Shown here one piece after another: positions 32,703-42,302 of a stretch of DNA of 64,000 nt (its first letter is position 1; the number at the start of each line of letters is the position of its first letter). Location of the stretch: contig CAKTGF010000002.1 of the NCBI GenBank assembly GCA_934561395.1, positions 248,001 to 312,000 of the forward strand. The letters are read 5' to 3'. The position numbers and the translations under genes were made by a program. This DNA comes from an uncultured Eubacterium sp. GTDB taxonomy: Bacteria > Bacillota > Clostridia > Oscillospirales > Acutalibacteraceae. The notes below the pieces were generated by a model that was not told the DNA's origin, searched no databases, and worked only from the letters and a program-made list of their open reading frames with translations.

Positions 32703-33752
32703 ATGAAAAAAATTTTGTCTTTGCTTTTGGTTGGGACTATGCTTTTTTGCCTTACGGCCTGCGGAAAATCCGAGAGCCAAAGGTTTTCAAAGGATTTTTT
32801 GGAGCTTTTTGACACAGCGTCAAAAATTACCGCTTACGATAAATCCCAAAAGGATTTTGACGAGCATTTTAACTTGGTTTATGCCAAACTTGAGGAATAT
32901 TCAAAAATCCTTGATATTTATAACAGCTATGATGATGCTGTAAGCCTGAAACAGGTTAACGAGGCAGAGGCGAATGCCCCCGTTAAGGTGGAGTCCACCC
33001 TGCTGGAGGCTGTGGATTACGGCAAAAAAGCCTATTATATGACTGACGGCAGGGTTAACATTGCCATGGGCAGTGTGCTTTCAATTTGGCATACATATCG
33101 GGAAAACGGGATTTCTGACCCGGAAAATGCCCAATTGCCCGATATGAAAAACCTTGAAAATGCGGCAAAGTACACCGATATTGAAAGTATTTCGGTTGAT
33201 TACGAAAGCAGCACTATAACAAGAAAAGACGAAAATGTAAAAATAGATATGGGAGCTGTCGCAAAGGGCTTTGTGTGCGATAAAATAGCCCAATATATTG
33301 AAGAAAACGGCATTTGGCAGCAGGCGGTTGTCAGCCTTGGTGGAAACATTAAAACTGTTGGCACAAAAAATAACAAGCCCTTTGAAATAGCTGTTGAAAG
33401 CCCCACCGGCAGCGACTATTTAACCACCCTAAATGTGGCAAACGGCAGCAGCGTTGTTACAAGCGGCGGTTATCAAAGGTACTACACCGTGGGCGGTAAA
33501 CGATATTGCCACATAATTAATCCTGACACCCTTATGCCTTCGGATTATTTTGAGTCGGTTACGGTTATAAGCAAAAGCTCCGCCCTGGCAGATGCGTTAT
33601 CAACGGCGCTTTTTACTCTTGATATTGAGGACGGAAAGGCTTTGCTTAACGCCGTTAACAGTGATTCCGACAACCAACAGGCTTATGCTCTGTGGGTTGA
33701 CAAAAACTCAAATATTACATATTCTGATAATTTTAAAGAGGAATACTTATAG
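32703..33752 (+). CDS. apbE: FAD:protein FMN transferase (ApbE), lipoprotein
   Basis: 349 residues. It has a lipoprotein signal with lipobox LTAC near residue 20. ApbE motifs include DTASKITAYD, DMGAVAKGFVCDKI near 185 and SLGGNIKTVG near 212, plus the C-terminal Mg-binding region ADALSTALF. It transfers FMN from FAD to threonine of RnfG and RnfD outside the membrane. It starts six bases after rnfB, which fits a maturation role for the complex. Confidence 0.95.
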   Translation: MKKILSLLLVGTMLFCLTACGKSESQRFSKDFLELFDTASKITAYDKSQKDFDEHFNLVYAKLEEYSKILDIYNSYDDAVSLKQVNEAEANAPVKVESTLLEAVDYGKKAYYMTDGRVNIAMGSVLSIWHTYRENGISDPENAQLPDMKNLENAAKYTDIESISVDYESSTITRKDENVKIDMGAVAKGFVCDKIAQYIEENGIWQQAVVSLGGNIKTVGTKNNKPFEIAVESPTGSDYLTTLNVANGSSVVTSGGYQRYYTVGGKRYCHIINPDTLMPSDYFESVTVISKSSALADALSTALFTLDIEDGKALLNAVNSDSDNQQAYALWVDKNSNITYSDNFKEEYL

Positions 33753-34129
33753 TGAAAACAGGTGTTAAAAAGCTTGATATTGCTATTGTGGCTGTGGTGC
33801 TTTGCATTGCGGCCTTGAGTTTTTTATGCCTTAAATATGGGGTAAAGCAGGGCAATTATGTTACAATAAGCGTTGATTCCAAAACGGTTTGCAGCCTGCC
33901 CCTCAGCGAAAACACAAAATATGATGTTGTTAAGGATTCAAGGGTAACCAACACCGTGGTTATTGAAAACGGTTTTGCCTATGTTGATTATGCCGACTGC
34001 CCGGATAAAATTTGCAGCAAGCACAAAAAAATCAGCAGGTCGGGGGAAAGTATTGTTTGCCTGCCCAACAAGGTTGTGGTTACCGTTTGTAATGAAAATA
34101 ATCATGAATTGGACGGTGTGGCAAAATGA
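33752..34129 (+). CDS. NusG domain II-containing membrane-anchored protein
   Basis: 125 residues from a GTG that shares one base with the apbE stop (TAGTG). There is one N-terminal helix (10-28) followed by an extracytoplasmic NusG_II-type beta domain with YADCPDKIC and IVCLPNKVVV. It is not a transcription factor despite the name. The same gene follows apbE or rnf in many Clostridia, so an accessory role in flavin or redox chemistry is likely but unproven. It overlaps the next gene by four bases (ATGA). Confidence 0.9.
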   Translation: MKTGVKKLDIAIVAVVLCIAALSFLCLKYGVKQGNYVTISVDSKTVCSLPLSENTKYDVVKDSRVTNTVVIENGFAYVDYADCPDKICSKHKKISRSGESIVCLPNKVVVTVCNENNHELDGVAK

Positions 34130-34632
34130 GCAGGTCAAAACGGATTTCGGTTATAGGCCTGTGCATTGCGCTTGCCTTTGTGCTGTCATATTTTGAAAGC
34201 CTTATTCCGCTGAATGTGGGCGTGCCGGGCATAAAACTCGGTATTGCAAATGTGGTTGTGCTGGCGGCTCTTTATTTGCTCCCAAGGCGTGACGCACTTT
34301 TAATTTCGGTTGTGAGAATATTGATTTCAGGCCTGGTTTTCAGCGGAGCATTTTCACTGCTTTACAGCTTTGCAGGCGGGCTACTTTCGTTTTTGGTAAT
34401 GGTGTTTGCAAAAAAATGCAAAAAAATGTCTGCCGTGGGAGTTTCAGTTTTAGGCGCCGTAACTCATAATTTGGCGCAAATTGCAGTTGCGGCGGCAGTT
34501 ATGGGCACCTTTAGGATTGCTTATTATTTGCCTGCTCTTTTGGTCAGCGGCGCAGTGTCGGGTGCGTGTGTTGGTGTGCTTGGCGGCATTGTTGCCGGGC
34601 GGCTTGACGGATATGCAAAAAAGCATTTTTGA
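34126..34632 (+). CDS. Gx transporter family protein (heptaprenyl diphosphate synthase component I-like)
   Basis: 168 residues with five or six membrane helices and the family pattern LSYFESLIPLNVGVPGIKLGIANVV. It resembles ECF-type substrate-binding membrane proteins. It sits last in the rnf-apbE-NusG II run and overlaps the previous gene by four bases. The substrate may relate to flavin, quinone or isoprenoid supply; the sequence does not say which. Confidence 0.88.
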   Translation: MSRSKRISVIGLCIALAFVLSYFESLIPLNVGVPGIKLGIANVVVLAALYLLPRRDALLISVVRILISGLVFSGAFSLLYSFAGGLLSFLVMVFAKKCKKMSAVGVSVLGAVTHNLAQIAVAAAVMGTFRIAYYLPALLVSGAVSGACVGVLGGIVAGRLDGYAKKHF

Positions 34633-34670
34633 TTGCTTTGCTTTTGCGAAAAAAGCAGGGCAATTTTTTT
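34632..34670 (+). terminator. Intrinsic terminator of the rnf operon
   Basis: ATTGCTTTGCTTTT (34632-34645) pairs with AAAAGCAGGGCAAT (34651-34664) including two G-U pairs, then a run of seven T. The following 330 bp to murA are AT-rich with no reading frame of note. Confidence 0.9.
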
Positions 34671-34897
34671 ATTAATTTTTTTAAAAATGCCTTCAATGCT
34701 ATTGACTTTTTTGTAATAATATGTTACCTTTTTGTTACTCTAAAAACCAACGATATTTTGTTGATTTATACTGCAAATACAGCGTTATGCTATATATTGT
34801 AGCCAAATGCCGAGTTGTGTGAATATTTTGTAATATTAAAAGGTTACATTTTGGATAAAATACAATGTATTTTGTTCCTTTTATGCACGCAATTTGG

Positions 34898-34903
34898 TAT
34901 AAT
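34898..34903 (+). promoter_or_regulatory. Probable -10 box of the murA promoter
   Basis: TATAAT at 34898-34903 lies in the AT-rich gap. A matching -35 box at standard spacing is not clear, and the leader of about 90 bp to the TTG start at 35000 shows no strong hairpin. Confidence 0.4.
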
Positions 34904-34999
34904 AACTACTGTGTATTGGAATACATATTACTATTTTAAGAATTAATACTATATATAAAAGACGGACTATTGTTTATCCCAAAATTAGGGGGCATAAAA

Positions 35000-36286
35000 T
35001 TGGAAAATTTTGTAATTAACGGCGGCCATGAGTTGTTTGGTGAGGTTAATATCAGCGGTGCAAAAAATGCCGCAGTTGCTATTATTCCTGCCGCAATTTT
35101 AGCCGGCGATGTTGTTAGAATTGAAAATATACCGCAAATCAGCGATGTTCAGCTTATTATCGAAATACTTGACAGAATGGGAGCAAAAGTAAAACTTATT
35201 AATAAGGACACTATTGAGATTGACACCTCGTTTATCTCAAATCAAAGCGTTCCCTATGAGCTCACATCTCATTTCAGGGCAAGCTATTATCTTATCGGCG
35301 CAATGCTCGGCCGCTTTAAAAAGGCTGAGGTTGCAATGCCCGGCGGTTGCAATTTCGGCGTAAGACCCATTGATTTGCACATTAAAGGCTTTGAAATGCT
35401 GGGTGCAGATGTTGATATTATTGACGGAATGGTTTGCGCCGAGGCTGACAAGCTTGTGGGCACCTCTATTTATATGGACACTGTTTCCGTTGGCGCAACT
35501 ATCAATGTTATGCTTGCGGCTGTCCTTGCGAGGGGACTTACGGTTATTGAAAATGCCGCTAAGGAACCTCATATCGTTGACCTTGCTAACTTTTTAAACT
35601 CAATGGGTGCCGATGTAAGGGGCGCAGGCACGGATGTTATTAAAATTCGTGGCGTTGAAAAAATGCACGGCTGTACCTATTCTATTATTCCCGACCAAAT
35701 CGAGGCAGGCACATATATGGTTGCCGCAGCAGCTTGCGGCGGCGATGTTTTGGTTAAAAATGTTATACCAAAGCACCTTGAATCAATCAGCGCAAAGCTT
35801 GAAGAAGCAGGCGCAGAAATTATCGAGTATGACGACGCCGTTCGTGTTACCCGCTTTAAGCCACTTAACAAGTGCAATGTTAAAACAATGCCGCACCCGG
35901 GCTTTCCAACAGATATGCAGCCGCAAATGGCAGTTCTCCTTTCAATTGCAAAGGGAACAAGCATCCTTTCCGAAAGCGTGTGGGATAACCGCTTTCAATA
36001 TGTGGGTCAGCTTTTGCGTATGGGCGCAAACATTCAGGTTGACGGCAAGGTTGCTGTTATTGAGGGTGTTAATCAGCTTACAGGCGTTAAGGTTAACGCA
36101 ACGGATTTGCGTGCAGGCGCCGCAATGATTATTGCAGGCATGGTTGCCGAGGGCACAACAACTGTTGAGAATATTCAATATGTTGACAGAGGCTATGAGG
36201 ATGTTGTAATTAAATTCTCAAACCTGGGTGCAGATATAAAGCGTGTTAATGTTGAGGAGCCCACAGCGGTTCAAACAGCAGGATAA
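35000..36286 (+). CDS. murA: UDP-N-acetylglucosamine 1-carboxyvinyltransferase
   Basis: 428 residues from TTG 35000, chosen because AGGGGG (34987-34992) is seven bases upstream and the family N terminus (MENFVINGGHELFGEVNISG) starts there. It transfers enolpyruvate from PEP to UDP-GlcNAc, the first committed step of peptidoglycan synthesis. Active-site K22 (SGAKNA) and C117 (PGGCNFGVRPID) are present, so fosfomycin sensitivity is expected. It has its own terminator and is followed by walJ-like and rlmH genes. Confidence 0.97.
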   Translation: MENFVINGGHELFGEVNISGAKNAAVAIIPAAILAGDVVRIENIPQISDVQLIIEILDRMGAKVKLINKDTIEIDTSFISNQSVPYELTSHFRASYYLIGAMLGRFKKAEVAMPGGCNFGVRPIDLHIKGFEMLGADVDIIDGMVCAEADKLVGTSIYMDTVSVGATINVMLAAVLARGLTVIENAAKEPHIVDLANFLNSMGADVRGAGTDVIKIRGVEKMHGCTYSIIPDQIEAGTYMVAAAACGGDVLVKNVIPKHLESISAKLEEAGAEIIEYDDAVRVTRFKPLNKCNVKTMPHPGFPTDMQPQMAVLLSIAKGTSILSESVWDNRFQYVGQLLRMGANIQVDGKVAVIEGVNQLTGVKVNATDLRAGAAMIIAGMVAEGTTTVENIQYVDRGYEDVVIKFSNLGADIKRVNVEEPTAVQTAG

Positions 36287-36296
36287 TAAAATTTAT

Positions 36297-36323
36297 GTGG
36301 GAGTTTTGGCTCCCACTATTTTT
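36297..36323 (+). terminator. Intrinsic terminator of murA
   Basis: GTGGGAG (36297-36303) pairs with CTCCCAC (36310-36316), then TATTTTTT. Confidence 0.85.
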
Positions 36324-36350
36324 TGTAAAAATTTTTTCAGGTAGGTATTT

Positions 36351-37139
36351 ATGGCAAAGGCGTGTCAGCTGTTTTCCGGCAGCAGCGGAAATTCAATTTA
36401 CATATCGTCAAGGCAAACAAAATTCCTTGTGGATGCAGGGGTCAGCGCAAAAAGAATTTGCACGGCGCTTTCAAATATCGGCGAGGCAGGGGAAAATATT
36501 ACCGCAATTTTTATTACTCACGAGCACAGCGACCATATTAACGGCGTTCGTGTTTTGGCCTCTAAATACAGTATTCCCGTTTTTGCACATAAGGCGGTAA
36601 TTGAAAGTATGCTTGCCTCGGGTGCTATTAACGATAAGGTAAATATTAACGAAATCAGCGATAATATGGAAATCGGCGGAATTGAGGTTGTGCCCTTTGA
36701 GCTCAGCCACGACAGCGCCGCCTGCGTGGGCTATCGCTTTAACACCCCTGATTCAAGGTCAATTTCTGTTTGCACGGATACGGGCTTTGTTACCGACGCT
36801 GCAAAAAAAACAATCACTTCAAGCGATATGGTGTTTTTGGAATCGAACCACGAAACCTCAATGCTTATGAACGGCGGCTATCCATATTATTTGAAAAAAC
36901 GAATTTCCTCCGACTGTGGGCATCTTTCAAATACCGCTTGCAGCGAGTTTGCCGTTGACCTTTTGAAAAACGGCACCACAAGGCTTGTGCTTTCCCATTT
37001 GAGCAGAGAGAACAATCATCCCGATATAGCACGGCAAACCACCGTATCGGCGCTCTCACAGGCCGATTTTGCAGAAAATAGAGATTACAGACTGAAGGTA
37101 TCCGCCCCGGAGAATTGTGAAAGGCCCATTGTGTTATGA
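36351..37139 (+). CDS. Metallo-beta-lactamase-fold hydrolase, WalJ/YycJ-like
   Basis: 262 residues. The metal-binding motif THEHSDHING is near residue 60, further ligands are in LSHDS near 120 and DTGF near 143, and the N-terminal CQLFSGSSGNSIYI is typical of YycJ/WalJ, an exonuclease-like protein linked to cell-wall and DNA homeostasis. It overlaps rlmH by four bases (ATGA), an arrangement also known in Bacillus. Note that no walRK genes are adjacent here. Confidence 0.9.
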   Translation: MAKACQLFSGSSGNSIYISSRQTKFLVDAGVSAKRICTALSNIGEAGENITAIFITHEHSDHINGVRVLASKYSIPVFAHKAVIESMLASGAINDKVNINEISDNMEIGGIEVVPFELSHDSAACVGYRFNTPDSRSISVCTDTGFVTDAAKKTITSSDMVFLESNHETSMLMNGGYPYYLKKRISSDCGHLSNTACSEFAVDLLKNGTTRLVLSHLSRENNHPDIARQTTVSALSQADFAENRDYRLKVSAPENCERPIVL

Positions 37140-37618
37140 TTAAGGTTACGGTAATTGCTGTAGGGAAGCTTAAGGAAAAATATTTAAAGGAAGCCTGCGG
37201 CGAATATTTAAAGCGTTTATCCTCGTTTTCAAAGGTAAATGTGGTTGAAATAGCGGAGGAACGCTGCGGCGATAATCCCTCCCAAAGCGAAATAGAAAAT
37301 GTTAAGGAGCAGGAGGGAAACCGCATTATTGCAAAAATTCCCAAGGGCTCATACATTGTGCCCATGTGTATTGAGGGCACCCAAATGAGCAGCGAAGATT
37401 TTGCCGCAAGACTTGAGAAAACCGCTGTTGACGGCTACGGCGAGATTACCTTTATTATCGGCGGCTCCTTTGGCCTTTCAAACCGGGTTAAGGGGCTGGG
37501 TAATTTTAAGCTGTCCTTCGGCAAGCTTACTCTTCCTCATCAGCTTATGCGTGTTGTGCTGCTGGAGCAAATATACAGGGGATTTTCTATTTTATCCAAT
37601 ACAAAATATCATAAATAA
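37136..37618 (+). CDS. rlmH: 23S rRNA (pseudouridine1915-N3)-methyltransferase
   Basis: 160 residues of the SPOUT family, starting IKVTVIAVGKLKEKYLKEA and with the knotted SAM-binding motif FIIGGSFGLS near 108 and the closing LPHQLMRVVLLEQIYR...NTKYHK. It methylates pseudouridine 1915 of 23S rRNA in helix 69. Confidence 0.97.
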   Translation: MIKVTVIAVGKLKEKYLKEACGEYLKRLSSFSKVNVVEIAEERCGDNPSQSEIENVKEQEGNRIIAKIPKGSYIVPMCIEGTQMSSEDFAARLEKTAVDGYGEITFIIGGSFGLSNRVKGLGNFKLSFGKLTLPHQLMRVVLLEQIYRGFSILSNTKYHK

Positions 37619-37634
37619 AAATATGCAAAAAAAT

Positions 37635-37674
37635 ACCGAGCAGGGCATTAAAAACCTTGCTCGGTGTTTTTTAT
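37635..37674. terminator. Bidirectional intrinsic terminator between rlmH and dnaJ
   Basis: ACCGAGCAGGG (37635-37645) pairs with CCTTGCTCGGT (37655-37665) with one G-U, then TGTTTTTT; A-run on the other side. Confidence 0.92.
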
Positions 37675-38816
37675 TTCTTTTTAAATTTATCAAAGAAGCC
37701 TTCTTTAGCTCCTGTTCCGTTGTAGTGGTAGTTTTTATCAAACTGCTTAAGAAGCTCTTTTTGCTCCGATGAAACGCTTTTCGGCACATCAACAATAATG
37801 GTAACAAATTGGTCGCCCTTGCCGACTCCGTTAAGCTTTTGAATACCCTTGCCCTTCATTCTGAAGGTTTCGTTTGGCTGGGTTCCTGCGGGAAGTGTAA
37901 ATTTAACATCTCCATCAAGGGTAGGAATTTTAAACTCTGCACCTAAGGTTGCCTCAACAATTGAAACATGCTTGGTAAATAATACATCAAAGCCGTCACG
38001 CTTAAATTCTTTGTGAGACTTAATATTAACCAAAACTCTCAAATCGCCGCTTGGGCCGCCGTTTGAGCCAACGTCGCCAAGACCTCTGACAGTAAGTATT
38101 TGCTTGTTGTCAATACCTGCCGGTATGTTGATTTCCTGTTTGGTTTTTCTTCTTACCTTGCCCCTGCCGTTACATTTTGGGCATGGGTTGTTAATTATCT
38201 TACCGCTACCGCCGCAGCGTGTGCAGGTCTTTTGTGTGGATATTGTGCCAAGAATTGAGCGCTGCTGAATGTTAACATAGCCCCTGCCGTTACATTCGGG
38301 GCAAGTGGTGGGGCTTGAGCCCTCTGCTGCGCCTGTGCCGTGACATTGGGAGCAGTCTTCAACCTTAGAAATGTCAATGGTCTTTTTACAGCCCTTTGCA
38401 GCCTCCTCAAAGGTTATGGTTATGCTGCTTTGAATATCTCTGCCTTTTCTCGGTGCGTTGGGATTTCTGCTGCCTCCGCCGCCAAATCCGCCGCCGAAGA
38501 AAGATGAAAAAATATCTCCAAGGTCAATGTCGCCGTCAAAGCCGTAGCTGCCGCCGTATCCGCCTTGACCGCCGCCGTAGCTTGGGTCAACGCCTGCAAA
38601 GCCGAATTGGTCATATCTTGCACGCTTTTGTGAATCCGACAAAACTGCATAGGCCTCGTTACATTCCTTGAACTTTTCCTCGGCTACCGGGTCGTCCGGA
38701 TGAAGGTCCGGGTGGTATTGCTTTGCGCATTTTCTGTAAGCCTTTTTAAGCTCATCGTCCGTTGCGTTCTTGCTTACACCCAATACCTCATAATAATCTC
38801 TTTTTTCTTCAGGCAT
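37671..38816 (-). CDS. dnaJ: Chaperone DnaJ
   Basis: 381 residues. J domain 6-70 with HPD at 35-37, Gly/Phe-rich region about 75-115, four zinc motifs CSQCHGTG, CPECNGRG, CTRCGGSG and CPKCNGRG, then the client-binding C-terminal domains. It delivers substrates to DnaK and stimulates its ATPase. It is the last gene of the hrcA operon; a small GGGCGA/TCGCCC hairpin (38855-38876) lies between dnaK and dnaJ and could reduce its level. Confidence 0.98.
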   Translation of the reverse strand: MPEEKRDYYEVLGVSKNATDDELKKAYRKCAKQYHPDLHPDDPVAEEKFKECNEAYAVLSDSQKRARYDQFGFAGVDPSYGGGQGGYGGSYGFDGDIDLGDIFSSFFGGGFGGGGSRNPNAPRKGRDIQSSITITFEEAAKGCKKTIDISKVEDCSQCHGTGAAEGSSPTTCPECNGRGYVNIQQRSILGTISTQKTCTRCGGSGKIINNPCPKCNGRGKVRRKTKQEINIPAGIDNKQILTVRGLGDVGSNGGPSGDLRVLVNIKSHKEFKRDGFDVLFTKHVSIVEATLGAEFKIPTLDGDVKFTLPAGTQPNETFRMKGKGIQKLNGVGKGDQFVTIIVDVPKSVSSEQKELLKQFDKNYHYNGTGAKEGFFDKFKKK

Positions 38817-38888
38817 ATTGTTGCCTCCAAAATTTCTATAATAATAATCGTAGGGGGCGAACTGAAAAGCTCGCCCTTACTGAATTAA

Positions 38889-40718
38889 TTAGTTATCGTC
38901 AACCTCTGTGTAATCGGCGTCGGTATAACCGTTGTTGTCAGCCTCCGGTGCAGGACCTGCCTGTGCACCCTGACCCTGTGCTGCTTGAGCTGCCTGATAA
39001 AGTTTCTGCGATACCTCGTAGAACTTGTTTGTCAAATCCTCCTGGGCAGACTTGATAGCGTCTGTATTGTCGCCCTTAAGTGCCTCTTTAAGAGTGTTAA
39101 GCTTTGTTTCAAGGGCTGATTTATCATCGGCAGTGAACTTGTCAGCATCATCGTTGAGCATTTGCTCTGTTTGATATACCATTTGCTCTGCGTTGTTGCG
39201 AAGGTCAACAGCCTCTCTCTTCTTCTTATCCTCGGCTGCAAACTTTTCAGCGTCCTGAACAGCCTTTTCAATGTCTTCCTTAGACATATTGCTTGATGCG
39301 GTAATAGAAATGTTCTGCTCCTTGCCTGTGCCTAAATCCTTTGCAGATACATGAACAATGCCGTTCTTATCAATATCAAAGGTTACCTCAATCTGCGGCA
39401 CACCTCTTCTTGCAGGAAGAATACCGTCAAGGTGGAACATACCAAGAGTTTTGTTATCCTTTGCAAATTCTCTTTCGCCCTGAAGAACATGAATCTCAAC
39501 AGATGTTTGGTTATCTGCGGCAGTTGAGAAAATTTGTGATTTCTTTGTAGGAATGGTTGTGTTTCTCTCAATGATTACGGTGTTAACGCCGCCCATTGTT
39601 TCAATACCCAATGAAAGGGGAGTAACATCAAGAAGAAGTAAGCCCTCAACATCGCCGCCGAGAACGCCGCCCTGAATTGCAGCACCCATTGCTACGCACT
39701 CATCGGGGTTAATGCCCTTGAAGGGCTCCTTGCCTGAGAATTTCTTAATTGCCTCCTGAACAGCAGGAATACGGGTTGAACCGCCAACAAGAAGAACCTT
39801 GTCAATATCGTTCATTGTAAGGCCTGAATCGCTCATTGCCTGGCGAACAGGGCCCATTGTAGCCTCAACAAGGTCTGCTGTCATTTCGTTAAACTTTGCT
39901 CTTGAAAGAGTAGCCTCAAGGTGCTTAGGACCTGTTGCGTCTGCTGTGATATAAGGAAGTGAGATTTGAGCAGTTGTCATGCCTGAAAGGTCAATCTTTG
40001 CCTTTTCTGCTGCTTCCTTAATTCTTTGCATTGCCATTTTATCGTTTGTAAGGTCAACGCCGTTTGATGCCTTGAATTCGGCAACAAGCCAATCCATAAT
40101 CTTTTTATCAAAATCATCGCCGCCAAGGTGGTTGTTACCTGCGGTAGCCTTAACCTCTTGAATACCGTCGCCCATTTCAATGATAGATACATCGAATGTG
40201 CCGCCGCCAAGGTCATAAACCATTACTGTTTGCTCGTCTTCCTTGTCAATGCCGAAAGCAAGTGCTGCAGCGGTAGGCTCGTTGATAATTCTCTTAACAT
40301 CAAGGCCTGCGATTTTACCTGCATCCTTTGTAGCCTGTCTTTGAGCGTCTGTAAAGTAAGCAGGAACAGTTATTACTGCCTCTGATACTGTTGTGCCAAG
40401 ATAAGCCTCAGCGTCGCTCTTAAGCTTTTGAAGGATGATTGCGCTGATTTCCTGTGGGGTGTAGTTCTTACCGTCAATGGCTACCTTGTAATCTGAACCC
40501 ATGTGGCGCTTGATTGATGAAATTGTTCTGTCAGGGTTGGTAATAGCCTGCCTTTTGGCAACTGTACCAACCATTCTTTCGCCGTCCTTTGAGAATGCAA
40601 CAACAGACGGAGTTGTTCTTGCGCCCTCGGCGTTTGTAATTACGGTAGCCTCGCCACCCTCGATAACTGATACACAGCTGTTTGTTGTACCTAAATCAAT
40701 ACCAATGATTTTTCCCAT
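38889..40718 (-). CDS. dnaK: Chaperone DnaK (Hsp70)
   Basis: 609 residues with IGIDLGTTNSCVSVIEGGEA split at the N terminus, the ATPase signatures VYDLGGGTFDVSII and LVGGSTRIPAVQEAI, and the substrate-binding domain ending in a Gly/Gln/Ala-rich tail (AAQAAQGQGAQAG) and acidic end. It is an ATP-driven folding chaperone. Its start codon carries GGAG upstream. It is controlled by HrcA through the CIRCE site before hrcA. Confidence 0.99.
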   Translation of the reverse strand: MGKIIGIDLGTTNSCVSVIEGGEATVITNAEGARTTPSVVAFSKDGERMVGTVAKRQAITNPDRTISSIKRHMGSDYKVAIDGKNYTPQEISAIILQKLKSDAEAYLGTTVSEAVITVPAYFTDAQRQATKDAGKIAGLDVKRIINEPTAAALAFGIDKEDEQTVMVYDLGGGTFDVSIIEMGDGIQEVKATAGNNHLGGDDFDKKIMDWLVAEFKASNGVDLTNDKMAMQRIKEAAEKAKIDLSGMTTAQISLPYITADATGPKHLEATLSRAKFNEMTADLVEATMGPVRQAMSDSGLTMNDIDKVLLVGGSTRIPAVQEAIKKFSGKEPFKGINPDECVAMGAAIQGGVLGGDVEGLLLLDVTPLSLGIETMGGVNTVIIERNTTIPTKKSQIFSTAADNQTSVEIHVLQGEREFAKDNKTLGMFHLDGILPARRGVPQIEVTFDIDKNGIVHVSAKDLGTGKEQNISITASSNMSKEDIEKAVQDAEKFAAEDKKKREAVDLRNNAEQMVYQTEQMLNDDADKFTADDKSALETKLNTLKEALKGDNTDAIKSAQEDLTNKFYEVSQKLYQAAQAAQGQGAQAGPAPEADNNGYTDADYTEVDDN

Positions 40719-40739
40719 AATAATTATCTCCTTTACAAA

Positions 40740-41246
40740 TTAGTTTGCGGTTTTGACCATTGCAGGTCTTATTACTTTATCGTTAATTTTATATCCTTTT
40801 TGGAAAACCTCTGTTATTACATTTTCCCCAAGCTCCTCATCTTCAATGTGCATTACCGCATTGTGAAGGTTGGGGTCAAACGCATCTCCGCTTTCGCCAA
40901 AGGATTCTACGCCGAGCTGTTGGAGTGATGCTGTCAAACCGCTTAGGGTCATTTCAACACCCTTTACCATTGCTTCAACGTTTGTTGTTTCCTGTGCAAG
41001 GGCACGTTCAAGATTGTCTATCGCCGGCAAAATTGATGCTATAACATCAATTTTTGCGTTTGTATACATTTGCTCTTTTTCTTTCGCACTTCGGGCTCTG
41101 AAATTAGCATATTCGGCAGCAGTTCTTAAAAGTTGGTCCTTTGCATCGTTTAGCTGGTCTTCAATTGTGGGCTCCTTAGCCTCTTCAACCTCAACTTCCG
41201 GTGCGGTTTCAGCATTAACTGCCTCGTCCTTAGCCTTTTTAGCCAT
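40740..41246 (-). CDS. grpE: Nucleotide exchange factor GrpE
   Basis: 168 residues: acidic N terminus (about 10-35), long coiled coil (about 35-90) and the beta domain with NLHNAVMHIEDEELGENVIT and a closing KVIRPAMVKTAN. It exchanges ADP on DnaK. It overlaps the end of hrcA by eight bases. Confidence 0.96.
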   Translation of the reverse strand: MAKKAKDEAVNAETAPEVEVEEAKEPTIEDQLNDAKDQLLRTAAEYANFRARSAKEKEQMYTNAKIDVIASILPAIDNLERALAQETTNVEAMVKGVEMTLSGLTASLQQLGVESFGESGDAFDPNLHNAVMHIEDEELGENVITEVFQKGYKINDKVIRPAMVKTAN

Positions 41247-42276
41247 ATACTATACCTCCTTTTTTCAGAATCTGAGATACTGTGCTCATTATATATTCTA
41301 CCCTGGGCAGGATTGTTTTGTAATCAATCCTAAGGGAGCCGATAATGCCAAGTGTTGCAACCTGCATATCGTTATATTTAAGCTTTGCAATTGCCGTTGC
41401 GGTGTTGCGCAGCTCATATACCGGGTTTTCATCGCCTATGAAAAGAGTGTAATCTGCGCTCTTTCCGGCTATTTGTGTAAGTAAGGATTTTAATTTATCC
41501 TTTTGTGCCAACAAAATCAGCAACTTGTAAACATCGTTTCCAAGCTCTGTTTGCGATAAAAGTTTTGTTTCGCCGTTTATTTCAAGGCTGCCTTTTGACG
41601 CCTCCCTGCACAGGGAGCATAATGATGAAAGTATGGGCAGCATATCAAATACTCTTCCGCCCAGTGACGGGGCTATTGATTGAATAAAGGCAAGGTCAAT
41701 ATCCGTTAGAGATGTGCCTATGAAATAATCGTTAACTGTTTTGTAAAACAATGATTTAAATTCATTGTCAATCACACATTGAACCGTGCAAACGGATGAC
41801 CTTATTTTGCCGCCCACCGAAAGCATAACAAGCATAACCTTTCGGTTGCCTGCCGGGATTAACTCAATGCCCTGTACGCAATCGTATGAGTCCTCAACGG
41901 TGCTGTAAAATGCGGCGCAACCTGTTACATCGGATAAAAGCTTTGCCGCATCGGCAAGCAGCCTTTCCGGGTCAGAGGCGTTAACGCTGAGCGCCTCGTT
42001 AATCTGCTGTTTTTCAAATGCCGAAAGGGGAACCGGACTCAGCAGATTGTCAACATAATATCTGTATGATACCTTTGTGGGAACTCTGCCGCCGCTGGTG
42101 TGGCGCTGCTCTAAAAAACCGATGTCTGTTAAAAACGCCATCTCGTTTCTTATTGTGGCAGAGCTTATGGAGTAGGGGAGCATTTCGCAAAGATTTTTTG
42201 AGCCTAACGGGTTGCCGGTTTTAATGTAATAATCAATTATCAAATTTAAAATTGCCGACCGTCTTTCGCCAATCAT
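41239..42276 (-). CDS. hrcA: Heat-inducible transcription repressor HrcA
   Basis: 345 residues. N-terminal winged helix (about 1-75, RRSAILNLIIDYYIKTGNPL, SSATIRNEMAFL) and the GAF-like dimerisation part with RYYVDNLL and the C-terminal IGSLRIDYKTILPRVEY. It represses its own operon by binding CIRCE, and GroEL keeps it active. No groESL is in this window. Confidence 0.97.
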   Translation of the reverse strand: MIGERRSAILNLIIDYYIKTGNPLGSKNLCEMLPYSISSATIRNEMAFLTDIGFLEQRHTSGGRVPTKVSYRYYVDNLLSPVPLSAFEKQQINEALSVNASDPERLLADAAKLLSDVTGCAAFYSTVEDSYDCVQGIELIPAGNRKVMLVMLSVGGKIRSSVCTVQCVIDNEFKSLFYKTVNDYFIGTSLTDIDLAFIQSIAPSLGGRVFDMLPILSSLCSLCREASKGSLEINGETKLLSQTELGNDVYKLLILLAQKDKLKSLLTQIAGKSADYTLFIGDENPVYELRNTATAIAKLKYNDMQVATLGIIGSLRIDYKTILPRVEYIMSTVSQILKKGGIVYG

Positions 42277-42302
42277 TATTGCTCCTCCTTACTTCTCTGA
42301 TA

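Noticed and set aside
40870..41484. Open frame across the grpE/hrcA junction on the plus strand
   Set aside because: Antisense to two certain genes and serine/alanine-rich by codon mirroring.
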